NCBI RefSeq assembly: GCF_000238295.3
Contig: NZ_AHCD03000044.1
Coordinates: 434,001 to 498,000 of the forward strand
DNA from: Pseudoalteromonas rubra
GTDB lineage: Bacteria > Pseudomonadota > Gammaproteobacteria > Enterobacterales > Alteromonadaceae
Reading direction: 5' to 3'
Length of the DNA: 64,000 bases
Under the pieces are notes generated by a model. It saw only the letters and a program-made list of their open reading frames with translations, did not search any database and was not told the origin of the DNA. Of the stretch, positions 45,330-54,235 are shown piece by piece. Numbering within the stretch: position 1 is the first letter of the stretch; every line of letters starts with the position of its first letter. The position numbers and the translations under genes were made by a program.

Positions 45330-45418
45330 AAGGCGGTGGCTATCCCTAGCAGGATCCCCTTGGATCATTGAGTTTGTCTGCCCACAAACTGATTCCAATT
45401 AAGCCACCGCCTTTTTAT
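45330..45418 (+). promoter_or_regulatory. Structured terminator-like leader element upstream of nagP
   Basis: AAGGCGGTGGCT (45330-45341) pairs perfectly with AGCCACCGCCTT (45402-45413), followed by TTTTATTT. The 60-base interior holds two further possible hairpins, GATCC-CCTT-GGATC and GTTTGT-CTGCCC-ACAAAC, giving a branched fold. It ends 28 bases before the nagP start. It may be an attenuator-type leader or the terminator of an unseen transcript. Confidence 0.55.
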
Positions 45419-45445
45419 TTCTAAGCTCATGATAAGGTAAGACGC

Positions 45446-46708
45446 ATGAAACCCAATTACTCCGTGGTTGCCCTGGTGCTGGTAACCTTCTTTATGGTGT
45501 CGTTTTTCACCAATATTCTCGGTCCATTGTTTCCGGAACTCATTAAAAGCTTTGATATAGGCCTTACTTTGGCCGGCTTATTCCCTTTCGCCTTTTTCAT
45601 TGCTTACGGCGTGATGTCTATCCCTGCCGGTCTAATGGTACAGCGTTTTGGTGAAAAACGCGTGATGCTGGGAGCTTTTATGCTTGCAGGAACCGGGGCG
45701 TTGTTGTTTGCCTTAGCCCCGGTGTTTGCGGTGGCAATGCTGGCGCTGTTTTTGATTGGTACCGCGATGGCGATGTTGCAGGTTGCCATTAACCCGTTAC
45801 TGCGACGCAGCGGCGGCAGCGCACATTTTGCAGCGTTCTCAGTACTTGCTCAGTTATTGTTTGGTGCGGCTGCCAGTTTGTCGCCCTGGGTTTATGTTTC
45901 ACTCGCCGGTCAGGTACAAGCGCGCCCTGCCGATTTTACCTGGATCCCCGCAGCGATGCCCTGGTTAAGCATGTACTGGCTGTTCGCACTGCTCAGTGTT
46001 TTGATGTTGATCTGGATAGGGCTAAGCAGGCTCGAAGTAGTTGAACGAAAAGAACAAGAGACACTGAGCTGGCAAGCATGTGTAGCGTACTTTCGTAACC
46101 CTGTTGTGATCCGCTTCTTTTTTGCCATTGTGGCGTATGTGGCACTGGAGCAGGGGATTGCCAACTCAATAGCGGTATTTTTACAGACTTATCATCAGAT
46201 TGAACCGCAATCCAGCGCGCAGGTGATCAGTCAGTTCTGGATGATGCTGACGCTGGGATGTGTATTGGGGCTACTGTTATTGAAACTATTCGATGCCAAA
46301 CTTGTGCTCATGCTATTTTGCCTGGGGGCCGCTTTGAGTCTTATCACGGCTTTGACTGGCAGTACAGGTATCGCGCTATTGGCTTTCCCGTTATCCGGGT
46401 TTTTCTTATCTGTGATGTGGTCAGTGTTGTTTTCTCTGGCGTTAAACTCTGTGTCGAGTGGCCATGGTGCCGTATCGGGGGTGTTATGTACTGGCATTGT
46501 TGGGGGAGCACTGGCTTCTCCTTTAATCGGTATTCTGGCCCAACTGAGTGGTTCTTTACAGCTGGCATGTTTAGTGTTGCTCTTGCCGCTTGGGTACATT
46601 GCCTGGATAGCCTGGTGGGCACAGCCAATCGTGCGTAATCATACCGTCAGAATGTTCTGGCACAAGCAAACTCAACTGACAGAGAAACAGGAAGCGGCGG
46701 GCCAATGA
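45446..46708 (+). CDS. nagP: GlcNAc/chitobiose permease, FucP-like MFS family (NagP)
   Basis: A 420-residue inner-membrane carrier with about 12 hydrophobic segments. The FucP/GluP subfamily is suggested by FFTNILGPLFPELIKSF, FAFFIAYGVMSIPAGLMVQRFGEKR and MLQVAINPLLRRSGG (LQVAxNP is the subfamily signature). In Alteromonadales such a permease next to a GlcNAc kinase is NagP, replacing the PTS system. It takes the sugar across the cytoplasmic membrane after entry through the TonB receptor. The ribosome binding site is AAGG, 9 bases ahead. Its end overlaps the kinase by ATGA, so the two are translationally coupled. Substrate is inferred from context. Confidence 0.82.
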   Translation: MKPNYSVVALVLVTFFMVSFFTNILGPLFPELIKSFDIGLTLAGLFPFAFFIAYGVMSIPAGLMVQRFGEKRVMLGAFMLAGTGALLFALAPVFAVAMLALFLIGTAMAMLQVAINPLLRRSGGSAHFAAFSVLAQLLFGAAASLSPWVYVSLAGQVQARPADFTWIPAAMPWLSMYWLFALLSVLMLIWIGLSRLEVVERKEQETLSWQACVAYFRNPVVIRFFFAIVAYVALEQGIANSIAVFLQTYHQIEPQSSAQVISQFWMMLTLGCVLGLLLLKLFDAKLVLMLFCLGAALSLITALTGSTGIALLAFPLSGFFLSVMWSVLFSLALNSVSSGHGAVSGVLCTGIVGGALASPLIGILAQLSGSLQLACLVLLLPLGYIAWIAWWAQPIVRNHTVRMFWHKQTQLTEKQEAAGQ

Positions 46709-47580
46709 GTACAATAGTATGTGTTGATTTGGGTGGCACTAAAGCACAGGTTGCCCGAGTTGATGACCAAGGTGTTTATGAAGCTCGCCGTTATAGTGTG
46801 CCGGCCTCTGCGACTAAAACGCAGGTTAATGAGTTTATCACGGGCATTATCGCTGAGCAGCTCAACGACGAGTGTTGTGGTATCGCTATAGGTGTGCCCG
46901 GTATGGTTGATCTTAGTGACGGCACTGTACTGGAGACGGTTAATATTCCAGCGTGGCAGGATGTGCCGCTGGCTGCACAATTAACCGCATATTTTTCTTT
47001 ACCTGTAGTTGTTAACAACGATGTTAACTGTTTTACTATGGGTGAATATTTTTACGGTCGTCATTACCACTCAGGTGCCCCTTGTTACCAGCCGCTGAGC
47101 AACCTGATGGGGGTGTGCCTGGGAACCGGTCTGGGGGCAGGGCTCATTTTTGATGGCCGGCTATACAGTGGCAGGCATTGTGCAGCGGGAGAGTTCGGCA
47201 GCTTTCCCTATCGTGATGGTATCCTGGAGCAATATACCAGTGGGCAGTTTTTTCTGGAGCGAGGTACTAACGGTGCAGAGCAGGCTGCACTCGCACAGCA
47301 GGGAGATCGCTATGCACAATCTCTGTTCGACGAGTTTGGTAGCCACCTGGGATATGCACTGGCGCAGACGCTGCTGGCTTTTGACCCGGATAAAATCGTC
47401 CTGGGTGGATCTGTCAGTAAGTCCTATGACTTATTTCAGCGCAGTATGTGGAAAAGCCTCGCCGGACAAACACATCCGGCGTTGTTTAAACAACTCGAAA
47501 TTCAAGTAGGTAAGCTGGAGCATGCCGCGTTGCGTGGTGCTTATAAATTGTTCCAGGAACAGTTTTCGGAGGGAATATGA
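46705..47580 (+). CDS. nagK: ROK-family sugar kinase, probable N-acetylglucosamine kinase
   Basis: A 291-residue ROK kinase. The phosphate-binding loop is CVDLGGTKAQVARV, VNNDVNCFTMGE carries the conserved Asn-Asp catalytic region, and GVCLGTGLGAGLIFDG follows. The usual ROK zinc-binding motif (GHxxxxxxGxxCxCGxxGC) is missing: this region reads GEFGSFPYRDGILEQYTSG. So this is a zinc-less ROK kinase, as seen in some GlcNAc kinases. It would phosphorylate GlcNAc to GlcNAc-6-P after NagP import. The start overlaps nagP and the stop overlaps the hexosaminidase gene (both ATGA), indicating one coupled operon. GlcNAc specificity is inferred from neighbours. Confidence 0.8.
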   Translation: MSTIVCVDLGGTKAQVARVDDQGVYEARRYSVPASATKTQVNEFITGIIAEQLNDECCGIAIGVPGMVDLSDGTVLETVNIPAWQDVPLAAQLTAYFSLPVVVNNDVNCFTMGEYFYGRHYHSGAPCYQPLSNLMGVCLGTGLGAGLIFDGRLYSGRHCAAGEFGSFPYRDGILEQYTSGQFFLERGTNGAEQAALAQQGDRYAQSLFDEFGSHLGYALAQTLLAFDPDKIVLGGSVSKSYDLFQRSMWKSLAGQTHPALFKQLEIQVGKLEHAALRGAYKLFQEQFSEGI

Positions 47581-50156
47581 ATAAGATTGCTTGCCTGTTA
47601 ATGGCACTATTGGGTGCGCACACAGCACACGCGGCTACAACGCCGTTAACACAAGGCGAGTTGAATGCGTTGGCTGATAATCTTCAGATCCGTTATCAGT
47701 TAATTGATTCTATGCCACAGCAGTGTCCGGAACCTGTGAAACAGTGTTACTTTTCTGAATTACAGCTGCGTTCACCCCAGCGTTACAGTGGCGCTGATTG
47801 GGCCATTTATTTTAGCCAGCTGATGCCGATTTATCAGGTTGAATCTGACGTGTTCAGAATTGAGCACCTGAATGGCGATTTGCATCGACTGACTCCCACT
47901 GAGCAGTTTGCTGGTTTCTCTTCAGATGAAACTTATAGCGTGCGTTTTTACACAGAACATTCGCAGATCACCCGCTCTGAGTTTATGCCCAATTATATCT
48001 TAGCCGATCAAACTGAGCGTCTGCGTCCCAGAGTGATCGCCAGCACGCGGCCGGTTCGGGATGAGCAAACCTGGCTTGAGCAGCAGCCATATCTGGCACC
48101 GTTCGAGTCATACCATCAGTTGCGAGTCAGTAATAAAGACCAGACCCCCTGGATGGGCGCAGCTTATTTGGCGCAACACCAGTCTGAACCCGAACTTCGC
48201 GCTGCGCCAGAGGGACTGATCCCGATGCCCCGCGAGTTCAAAGTGGTATCTCAGGGGCGGATCAGTTTGAAAATGGGGATTCGTTTTGAGCTGACAGGCC
48301 TTGATTTGGCACAGATTGAAATGGCCGGTAAGCGACTCGCGCAGCTGGGTGTGAAGCAAACTCAAAAAGGGTTGTCAGTGAGGGTCACTGTGGATCCCTC
48401 GCTGCCCATAGCTGCGCAGGGGTATCAGTTCAACAGTTCTACTAACCTGATTGATATTAAGGCATCTGATGCCGCTGGTGCCTTCTATGGCGTGCAAACA
48501 TTGGCAGGACTCATGGATTTGAAAACCCACAGTATCCCCAGTGTGGCTATTACTGATGCGCCCCGATATGGGTTTCGGGGGTTGCATATCGACAGTGCCC
48601 GGAACTTCCGTTCCAAGCAATTTGTGTTAGATACCATAGCGCAAATGGGCGCTTATAAATTAAATAAGTTACACCTGCATCTGGCTGATGATGAAGGCTG
48701 GCGCCTCGCTATCGCAGGCCTGCCTGAGCTGACAAAAGTGGGAGGGTTACGCTGTTTAGATCTCAGTGAAACGCGTTGTTTATTGCCACAACTGGGCGCG
48801 GGTACCGGCACCGGTGCGCCGCGTAATGGCCACTATTCTCAGCAGGATTACAGTGAAATTTTGCGCTACGCCAAAGCGCATCACATTGAAGTGATCCCAT
48901 CGCTGGATATGCCCGGACACTCTCGTGCCGCCATTATTGCAATGGAAGCGCGTTACCGGGCTTTGATAGCCAAAGGAAAAACGGAGGCGGCCAATGAATA
49001 TCGGCTGGTGGAAGAAGCTGACGAGACGCGCTATTCCTCCATCCAGCATTACCACGATAATACTCTGAATGTGTGTTTGCCAGCGACGTATCGATTTGTA
49101 AATAAGGTACTGACTGAGCTTCAGCGGATGCATGAGCGTGCTGGTATACCTTTAAAAACGTATCACATCGGTGCGGATGAAACGGCGGGCGCCTGGCTAG
49201 ACTCACCCGCATGTAAAGCGCTGAATACAGAGCAATCCATTGCCTCGATGAATGGGTACTTTATTGAAAAAGTGGCGGCCATGGTCGCTGAAAAAGGCAT
49301 CACGGTGGCAGGCTGGAGCGATGGCCTGAGTGATGTGAATCCAGAAAAAATGCCTAAAAATGTCCAATCCAATGTCTGGAGTACGCTTAGTGAACAAGGG
49401 CATAAAGTAGCGCACAAGCAGGCTAATCTGGGTTGGGAAGTGGTGCTGTCACTGCCTGATGTGACTTATTTTGACTTTCCTTATCAGTCCCACCCTGACG
49501 AGCGTGGTAATCACTGGGCCAGCCGGGCACTAGATACCCGTAAAGTATTTGAATTTATGCCGGATAACTTGCCTGTGCATGCGGAGTTTTGGCGTGATGT
49601 ATTGCACCATACCTATAGCGCTGATGACAGTGACTCTGCTCTGAAACCGGGCGTTGGCTATACAGGTATGCAGGGACACCTGTGGAGCGAAATGATACGA
49701 GATGATCTACAGGCGGAGTATATGCTGTATCCACGCTTGTTAGCTTTAGCAGAGCGTGCGTGGCACAAGCCGGCATGGACTGTCCCATACCAGGGGGGTC
49801 TGGTATACAGTCGCAACAGTGGCCATTTCAATGATAAAAAGCGACGGTTACGTGAGCGGGACTGGCAACGTTTTGTCTCTTTGCTGGGCTATCGTGAGTT
49901 ACCTAAGTTAACGCGTCAGGGTCGTTTTTTCCGTATACCTACCGTAGCTGCAAGTCGTCGTGATGATGGGACGCTGAATATGTTCAGTGAGATCCCTGGG
50001 TTTAAACTCGAAGCACTTATCAATGGTCGCTGGGTAAACTATCACCCAAGGCTGGATTTTGATTCGGTTGATGCCGTGCGAGCTGCATTAGAGGACGAAT
50101 CCCGAACCGGGCGGGCGTTACCATTGCCAGCCCCGGTAGGGCCTGGCAATGGTTAA
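47577..50156 (+). CDS. Beta-N-acetylhexosaminidase (GH20, chitobiase type)
   Basis: An 859-residue exported enzyme. The signal peptide ends at about residue 20 (AHTAHA). Order: CHB_HEX-like carbohydrate-binding domain (about 25-155), GH20b domain (about 195-325, IPMPREFKV), GH20 catalytic barrel (about 330-740) with YGFRGLHIDSARNF, LHLHLADDEGWRL and the catalytic Asp534-Glu535 pair in YHIGADET, then a short C-terminal Ig-like domain. It releases GlcNAc from chitobiose and chito-oligomers, probably in the periplasm, feeding NagP and the ROK kinase encoded upstream. It is the last gene of the operon. No deacetylase (nagA) or deaminase (nagB) gene lies in this window. The end of the coding region contains a ten-pair stem (50121-50152). 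Confidence 0.93.
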   Translation: MNKIACLLMALLGAHTAHAATTPLTQGELNALADNLQIRYQLIDSMPQQCPEPVKQCYFSELQLRSPQRYSGADWAIYFSQLMPIYQVESDVFRIEHLNGDLHRLTPTEQFAGFSSDETYSVRFYTEHSQITRSEFMPNYILADQTERLRPRVIASTRPVRDEQTWLEQQPYLAPFESYHQLRVSNKDQTPWMGAAYLAQHQSEPELRAAPEGLIPMPREFKVVSQGRISLKMGIRFELTGLDLAQIEMAGKRLAQLGVKQTQKGLSVRVTVDPSLPIAAQGYQFNSSTNLIDIKASDAAGAFYGVQTLAGLMDLKTHSIPSVAITDAPRYGFRGLHIDSARNFRSKQFVLDTIAQMGAYKLNKLHLHLADDEGWRLAIAGLPELTKVGGLRCLDLSETRCLLPQLGAGTGTGAPRNGHYSQQDYSEILRYAKAHHIEVIPSLDMPGHSRAAIIAMEARYRALIAKGKTEAANEYRLVEEADETRYSSIQHYHDNTLNVCLPATYRFVNKVLTELQRMHERAGIPLKTYHIGADETAGAWLDSPACKALNTEQSIASMNGYFIEKVAAMVAEKGITVAGWSDGLSDVNPEKMPKNVQSNVWSTLSEQGHKVAHKQANLGWEVVLSLPDVTYFDFPYQSHPDERGNHWASRALDTRKVFEFMPDNLPVHAEFWRDVLHHTYSADDSDSALKPGVGYTGMQGHLWSEMIRDDLQAEYMLYPRLLALAERAWHKPAWTVPYQGGLVYSRNSGHFNDKKRRLRERDWQRFVSLLGYRELPKLTRQGRFFRIPTVAASRRDDGTLNMFSEIPGFKLEALINGRWVNYHPRLDFDSVDAVRAALEDESRTGRALPLPAPVGPGNG

Positions 50157-50170
50157 CCTGGTTAGACAAT

Positions 50171-50191
50171 AAGGGGCTAAATTAGCCCCTT
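50171..50191. terminator. Bidirectional terminator between hexosaminidase and amidohydrolase genes
   Basis: AAGGGGCTAA/TTAGCCCCTT with flanking A/T; convergent genes end at 50156 (+) and 50199 (-). Confidence 0.82.
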
Positions 50192-50198
50192 AATTAAT

Positions 50199-51941
50199 TT
50201 AACGCCGGTAAATAACTTCGCCATCCAACAGTGTCATTACCACTTGTGTATTGCGGATCTCGCTGGCGCTGGCTTCGAAGAGATCGCGGTCAATGACCAC
50301 TAAATCGGCTAATTTGCCCACTTCAATACTTCCGACTCGCTGCTCCTGTCGCATCGCATAGGCGCTGTTGAGCGTATAAGCCTCAATAGCTTGCGCCAGT
50401 GAAATGGCCTGTGGCTGACGTGATACCGCGTTACTTAAACCGATAAACGGATTAAATGGGCTGACATTCCAGTCACTGGAAAGAGTGAGCGTGGCTTTAT
50501 TATCAGTCAGGCTGCGAATGGGCACCAGATCCTGAGCACGCTCCGAGCCAATCAGTGGGATGGTGTCAGGCCAGTGACTCGGGTCGGTAAAATCTCCGGC
50601 GACTTGTGCATCAGCAATCACATTCAGCTTGGCAAAGCGCGGTAAATCATCAGGGTCAACGACTTCCAGGTGTGTGATGCGGTGACGGGCCTGACCATTT
50701 GAGGCATTTTCAATGGCATTTAACGCTTCATGAATACCCCGATCGCCAATCCCATGAATGTTAAAGTCAAACCCTGTTGGCTCCAGTGCTTTGATGTATT
50801 TTTCAAGCCGTGCCTGCGTAAAGTAATTGAGGCCACGATTGCCATCCAGCTCAAGCCAGTTCTCCAGGTAAGGTTCATGCATGGCTGCGGTGGTATTGAC
50901 CAAAATGCCATCCATATAGAATTTGACCTGATTTACCTGTAACAGCTCAGCTGAATTGCTCTGATATAAAGATTTGAGTTTGGCAAGCTGAGTGTTGTCG
51001 TTCATTTGCGGATATGCCCATAGCCCAAGCGAAACACGCAATGTCAGCTTGTCTTCATCCGCAACGCGTTGCCAGGTTTCCAGGTGACCGCGTTGCCAGT
51101 AGGTACGGGCGTCACTGATGGAGGTGATCCCTGCCTTGTTAAGCTCTGGCATGGTGTATTCAAGCAGGCCAAGGTAGTCACTTTGTGCTGCATCAGGGAG
51201 AGACTGCATTGCCAGCTCCATGACCTGATTTCCGGCATTGTCGTACAAAATACCATTCAGCTGGTCTTGTTCATTGCGACCCAGCACACCCCCAATCGGA
51301 TCTAAGCTTCTCGCCGACAGGCCGGCAAGCTCCAGTGCTTTGCTATTAACCCACATGGAGTGAGAAGTTTGTTCCATGATAATCACAGGCCGATCTGGCA
51401 CAGCTTCGTCGAGTACCGCTAGTGGTGAGTCGGACATTTCCAATAGGGTCGAGATTTCATGGCCATAGCCAATCAACCAGCTAGCGGTAGGGTGCTGACT
51501 GGCGGCATAAGCCACTTCGTCTATGTATTCCCCTGCCGTTGCAGCGGCGGGTACGGTAAATTGGGTGGCTTCAGAAGCAGATTCAAGCGGGTGCATATGC
51601 ACATCATGAAACCCCGGAAGCATCATTTTACCTTGTAGGTCAATATGCTGTGTTGTGTCACTGATATACATTAGAGCTTCTTCGTTGCTCCCGACCAGGA
51701 CGATTTTATTATCCTGAAGTACCACCGCCTGTGCCCAGGGGTGCTCGGCATTAACGGTGTAAATTCGCCCGTTGGTGAACACCATGGATGCGCTGTGCGC
51801 TTCGTTAGTTTGCTCAACATTTGAACTTGCTGAAGTTGTTGAATTGGTAGATTGGTTGTTGGTTTGGTTGTCAGAGTTACAGCCACTGAGGGCTAAACCG
51901 GCTATCAGAAAACTGCTTGTGATCATCTTTGTTGCTCGCAT
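50199..51941 (-). CDS. Lipoprotein amidohydrolase (YtcJ-like)
   Basis: 580 residues with GAGGAG ahead of the ATG. The lipobox LALSGC (Cys near residue 21) is followed by an Asn/Ser/Thr-rich linker to about residue 50. The amidohydrolase_3 domain has the metal-binding LPGFHDVHMHPLE, then IYDNAGNQ, a catalytic-lysine region VNQVKFYMDG, INHxGxxG-like FDFNIHGIGDRG, and C-terminal TLSSDWNVSPFNPF with the conserved SD. YtcJ-like enzymes hydrolyse N-acyl or exocyclic amides; the natural substrate is unknown. Most relatives are soluble, while this one should be anchored in an envelope membrane. It is divergent from the two-component genes, with 71 bases between start codons. Possible regulation by that pair is inference. 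Confidence 0.85.
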   Translation of the reverse strand: MRATKMITSSFLIAGLALSGCNSDNQTNNQSTNSTTSASSNVEQTNEAHSASMVFTNGRIYTVNAEHPWAQAVVLQDNKIVLVGSNEEALMYISDTTQHIDLQGKMMLPGFHDVHMHPLESASEATQFTVPAAATAGEYIDEVAYAASQHPTASWLIGYGHEISTLLEMSDSPLAVLDEAVPDRPVIIMEQTSHSMWVNSKALELAGLSARSLDPIGGVLGRNEQDQLNGILYDNAGNQVMELAMQSLPDAAQSDYLGLLEYTMPELNKAGITSISDARTYWQRGHLETWQRVADEDKLTLRVSLGLWAYPQMNDNTQLAKLKSLYQSNSAELLQVNQVKFYMDGILVNTTAAMHEPYLENWLELDGNRGLNYFTQARLEKYIKALEPTGFDFNIHGIGDRGIHEALNAIENASNGQARHRITHLEVVDPDDLPRFAKLNVIADAQVAGDFTDPSHWPDTIPLIGSERAQDLVPIRSLTDNKATLTLSSDWNVSPFNPFIGLSNAVSRQPQAISLAQAIEAYTLNSAYAMRQEQRVGSIEVGKLADLVVIDRDLFEASASEIRNTQVVMTLLDGEVIYRR

Positions 51942-52012
51942 TGTTGACTCCTCATTGATGCCGATACACTATCAGTAGCATGGTAACCACAAAGTAACAG
52001 TATAGAGGTTAA

Positions 52013-52693
52013 ATGCTGGTCTTATTGGTTGAAGACGATGCCGTACTGGCAGCGCAAACGATAGACTTTCTCAATGCTGAGGGAATCGAGGTGGATTATG
52101 CCGCAACGCTGAGCTGCGCGAAAGACATTGCAGCGCAAACGGCCACTTTCGATAAATATGATGCGATCGTGCTGGATATGGCGTTGCCTGATGGTAATGC
52201 GTTGAGTTTATTACAGCAGTCGTTGGCCGGGTTTGATGCGCCTGTATTGTTTTGCACGGCGGCAACGGATCTGGATGACAAACTGGCTGCTTTTGCGGCA
52301 GGGGCACTGGATTATATGACCAAGCCTTTTGCCCTGCCTGAACTGGCGGTTCGAATTAAGTTGTTGGCGGGCAAAGTAAATAAGCACAATCAAGTGTTTG
52401 AGCTTGGTAGCCTGCATGTGGATTTTTCGGCAAAAATAGTTACCCGTGGCAGCCGCACCATTGTTTTATCACCCCAGCAATGGCAACTGCTTGCTTTACT
52501 GGCGGAGCAGGCCCCGGCTCCTGTTTGCAAAGCGCAGATCTTGCGCCATGTCTGGCCTGACAGTGAGGTCAACAACAATATGTACAAGTCACTATTGACC
52601 CGGCTTCGGCATAACCTAAGTCGTGGCGACGAACCCTCAGTCATACAAACACTTAAGGGTCAGGGCGTTGCATTGAGAGAATCGAGTTCATGA
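52013..52693 (+). CDS. OmpR-family response regulator
   Basis: A 226-residue regulator with GAGG ahead of the ATG. Receiver: acidic pair Glu8-Asp9 (LLVEDDA), phospho-acceptor Asp55 (AIVLDMALPDG), Thr82 region (FCTAAT) and Lys104 (YMTKPF). C-terminal winged helix: IVLSPQQWQLLALLAEQAPAPVCKAQILRHVWP and a NNNMYKSLLTRLRHNL recognition helix. It overlaps the sensor kinase gene by ATGA. Together they form a pair of unknown signal, next to the divergent amidohydrolase. Confidence 0.9.
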   Translation: MLVLLVEDDAVLAAQTIDFLNAEGIEVDYAATLSCAKDIAAQTATFDKYDAIVLDMALPDGNALSLLQQSLAGFDAPVLFCTAATDLDDKLAAFAAGALDYMTKPFALPELAVRIKLLAGKVNKHNQVFELGSLHVDFSAKIVTRGSRTIVLSPQQWQLLALLAEQAPAPVCKAQILRHVWPDSEVNNNMYKSLLTRLRHNLSRGDEPSVIQTLKGQGVALRESSS

Positions 52694-53904
52694 GGCAAAA
52701 AACACTCAGGTGGTATCTCGCACGATGGTTGTTTGCCTTATTTGGACTCTTTTCCTTAATTTGGATCTGGGTGGCCAGTCAGGTGTATCACTATGCCTGG
52801 GATGGGACCTCAGAATATTATCTTTATCAAGACCTAGAGGTAGCGTTGTCTGGACAGCTAATGTTGCCATACGAGGATGGCGGTAAATTGATGGGTAATT
52901 GGCAAGATTTACCTACAGACTATCAGCAAGCTTTAAGTCAGCATGGGCTTGGGCCAGAGGCAAAGGGGCAGGAAATCACGCAACTGCTGACGCTGTCAGA
53001 TGATTATCTATATACTCTGCGCTATACAGAAAGCGCCTTCGAGCCGCTGTATATTATTCATCGTATTAGCGGCCAGGATTCGCCAAGTCTGGTGGCGGTA
53101 TTCATTGCGCTGACGCTGGCTTTGTTGATACTCGCTGCAGTGACCTGGTGGCCAATACACCGGCGTATTGCACGTGAATCCGGGCGACTGACAGCGTCTT
53201 TGCAGAGCGTATCTTTACAGGAGAATGAAACTCAGGCAGCGCAATTTGAAGAGTTCTCTCACCACTCCATTCTCGCTGCAACGGATGCGTATGCACAGCG
53301 TTATGCGCAGCAACAGGAACGGCTTTATTCCGCTTTTTTAAGCCATGAACTTAACACTCCGCTGGCTCAGATCCACAATACGATCTCACGTTTTGAACAA
53401 CTTGATGAGCTTCCTTTAGATGCGTTACCTTTGCTGACTCAGCTTGAAGAGGCCGGGCAGGATCTGGCTTCGCTGAGTGAAGCCATTTTGTTATTGTGTA
53501 AAGCTGATCAGGTGCGGCTGACGTCAACTGACCTCAATGTATTTTTGCAAACTTGGCAGCAGCACTGGCAGCAACAGGGGCTCAGGATCACGCTCGAACT
53601 CCCATCAGAGCCGATAATTAAACCTGTGCAGTCGCGTTTGCTGAATCTGCTTCTGGAGCAGATTGGCAAAAACGCGCTGCAACACGGTGAGGGCTCGCTC
53701 AGTGTGTCGTTGGACAGCGATGGAATGATTTTCACGAATGGTATCAGCACACAACAAACGCATCAGGGGCAGGGGTTAGGCACTCGCATTGTGTCACGCG
53801 TGTGTGCTTGTTTTGGCTGGCAGGCACAGCATAAGCCGGGTCAGTATTACACACTGACAATCCATTTTTCCGGTTACCATGGGGACTTATCTTCACAAGT
53901 CTGA
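52690..53904 (+). CDS. Membrane sensor histidine kinase
   Basis: 404 residues. TM1 (about 12-32, FALFGLFSLIWIWVASQV), a periplasmic sensor of about 95 residues, TM2 (about 138-156, VAVFIALTLALLILAAV). The dimerisation box has His219 in FLSHELNTPLAQIHNT. The ATP-binding domain has an N-box (LEQIGKNALQHGEG) and a G-box GQGLGTRIV. The fully conserved D-x-G-x-G of the G1 box looks degenerate (DGMIFTNG), so ATP binding may be weaker than usual, though activity is still plausible. Partner regulator is encoded just upstream. Confidence 0.85.
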   Translation: MRQKTLRWYLARWLFALFGLFSLIWIWVASQVYHYAWDGTSEYYLYQDLEVALSGQLMLPYEDGGKLMGNWQDLPTDYQQALSQHGLGPEAKGQEITQLLTLSDDYLYTLRYTESAFEPLYIIHRISGQDSPSLVAVFIALTLALLILAAVTWWPIHRRIARESGRLTASLQSVSLQENETQAAQFEEFSHHSILAATDAYAQRYAQQQERLYSAFLSHELNTPLAQIHNTISRFEQLDELPLDALPLLTQLEEAGQDLASLSEAILLLCKADQVRLTSTDLNVFLQTWQQHWQQQGLRITLELPSEPIIKPVQSRLLNLLLEQIGKNALQHGEGSLSVSLDSDGMIFTNGISTQQTHQGQGLGTRIVSRVCACFGWQAQHKPGQYYTLTIHFSGYHGDLSSQV

Positions 53905-54235
53905 TGTGCTCATGCCCGTTTGCGTGTGGCTATGCCAGTATTTGAAATGCAGCCAATGATGGCAATAGCAATTTACCGGGAAGCATTGAGACCCATTTTT
54001 GAAGTCAGATACTCAAAACGTTATTGAAGACGCCTACACTGAGTCTGTCCACTTTATTTGATTACCCTTAAACCTATTGGCACAAGGCTTTTTGCGTGGT
54101 TTAGCATCGAAATGGTGCTATTCACCATGTGATTGATAATTGACCAAAATATTCCCCATGTTTGAGAGTCCGTGACTATACTCTGAGTGAGCATTTTAGA
54201 ATAAATGGATCTACCGATTACAGAGTGAAGGAATA
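53905..54235. other. Intergenic region before the hybrid-kinase locus
   Basis: 331 bases with no ORF or strong hairpin that I can see. The ribosome binding site of the next gene (GAAGGAATA) is at its right end; a promoter is presumed but not assigned. Confidence 0.4.

Larger units (their letters stand above)
44857..45445. other. Leader region of the nagP operon
   Basis: 589 bases between the receptor and nagP. The left end carries the receptor terminator; the right end carries the structured terminator-like element (45330-45418). The 84-codon minus frame at 45144-45398 lies across that element and is not convincing. The promoter of the nagP operon should lie between about 44950 and 45320. 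Confidence 0.5.

Noticed and set aside
45144..45398. 84-codon minus-strand frame upstream of nagP
   Set aside because: It covers the structured element at 45330-45418 and a presumed promoter region; no family motif or ribosome binding site.
50121..50152. Ten-pair stem as an additional terminator
   Set aside because: It lies inside the last codons of the hexosaminidase, has no U-tract and is followed by a better terminator at 50171-50191.
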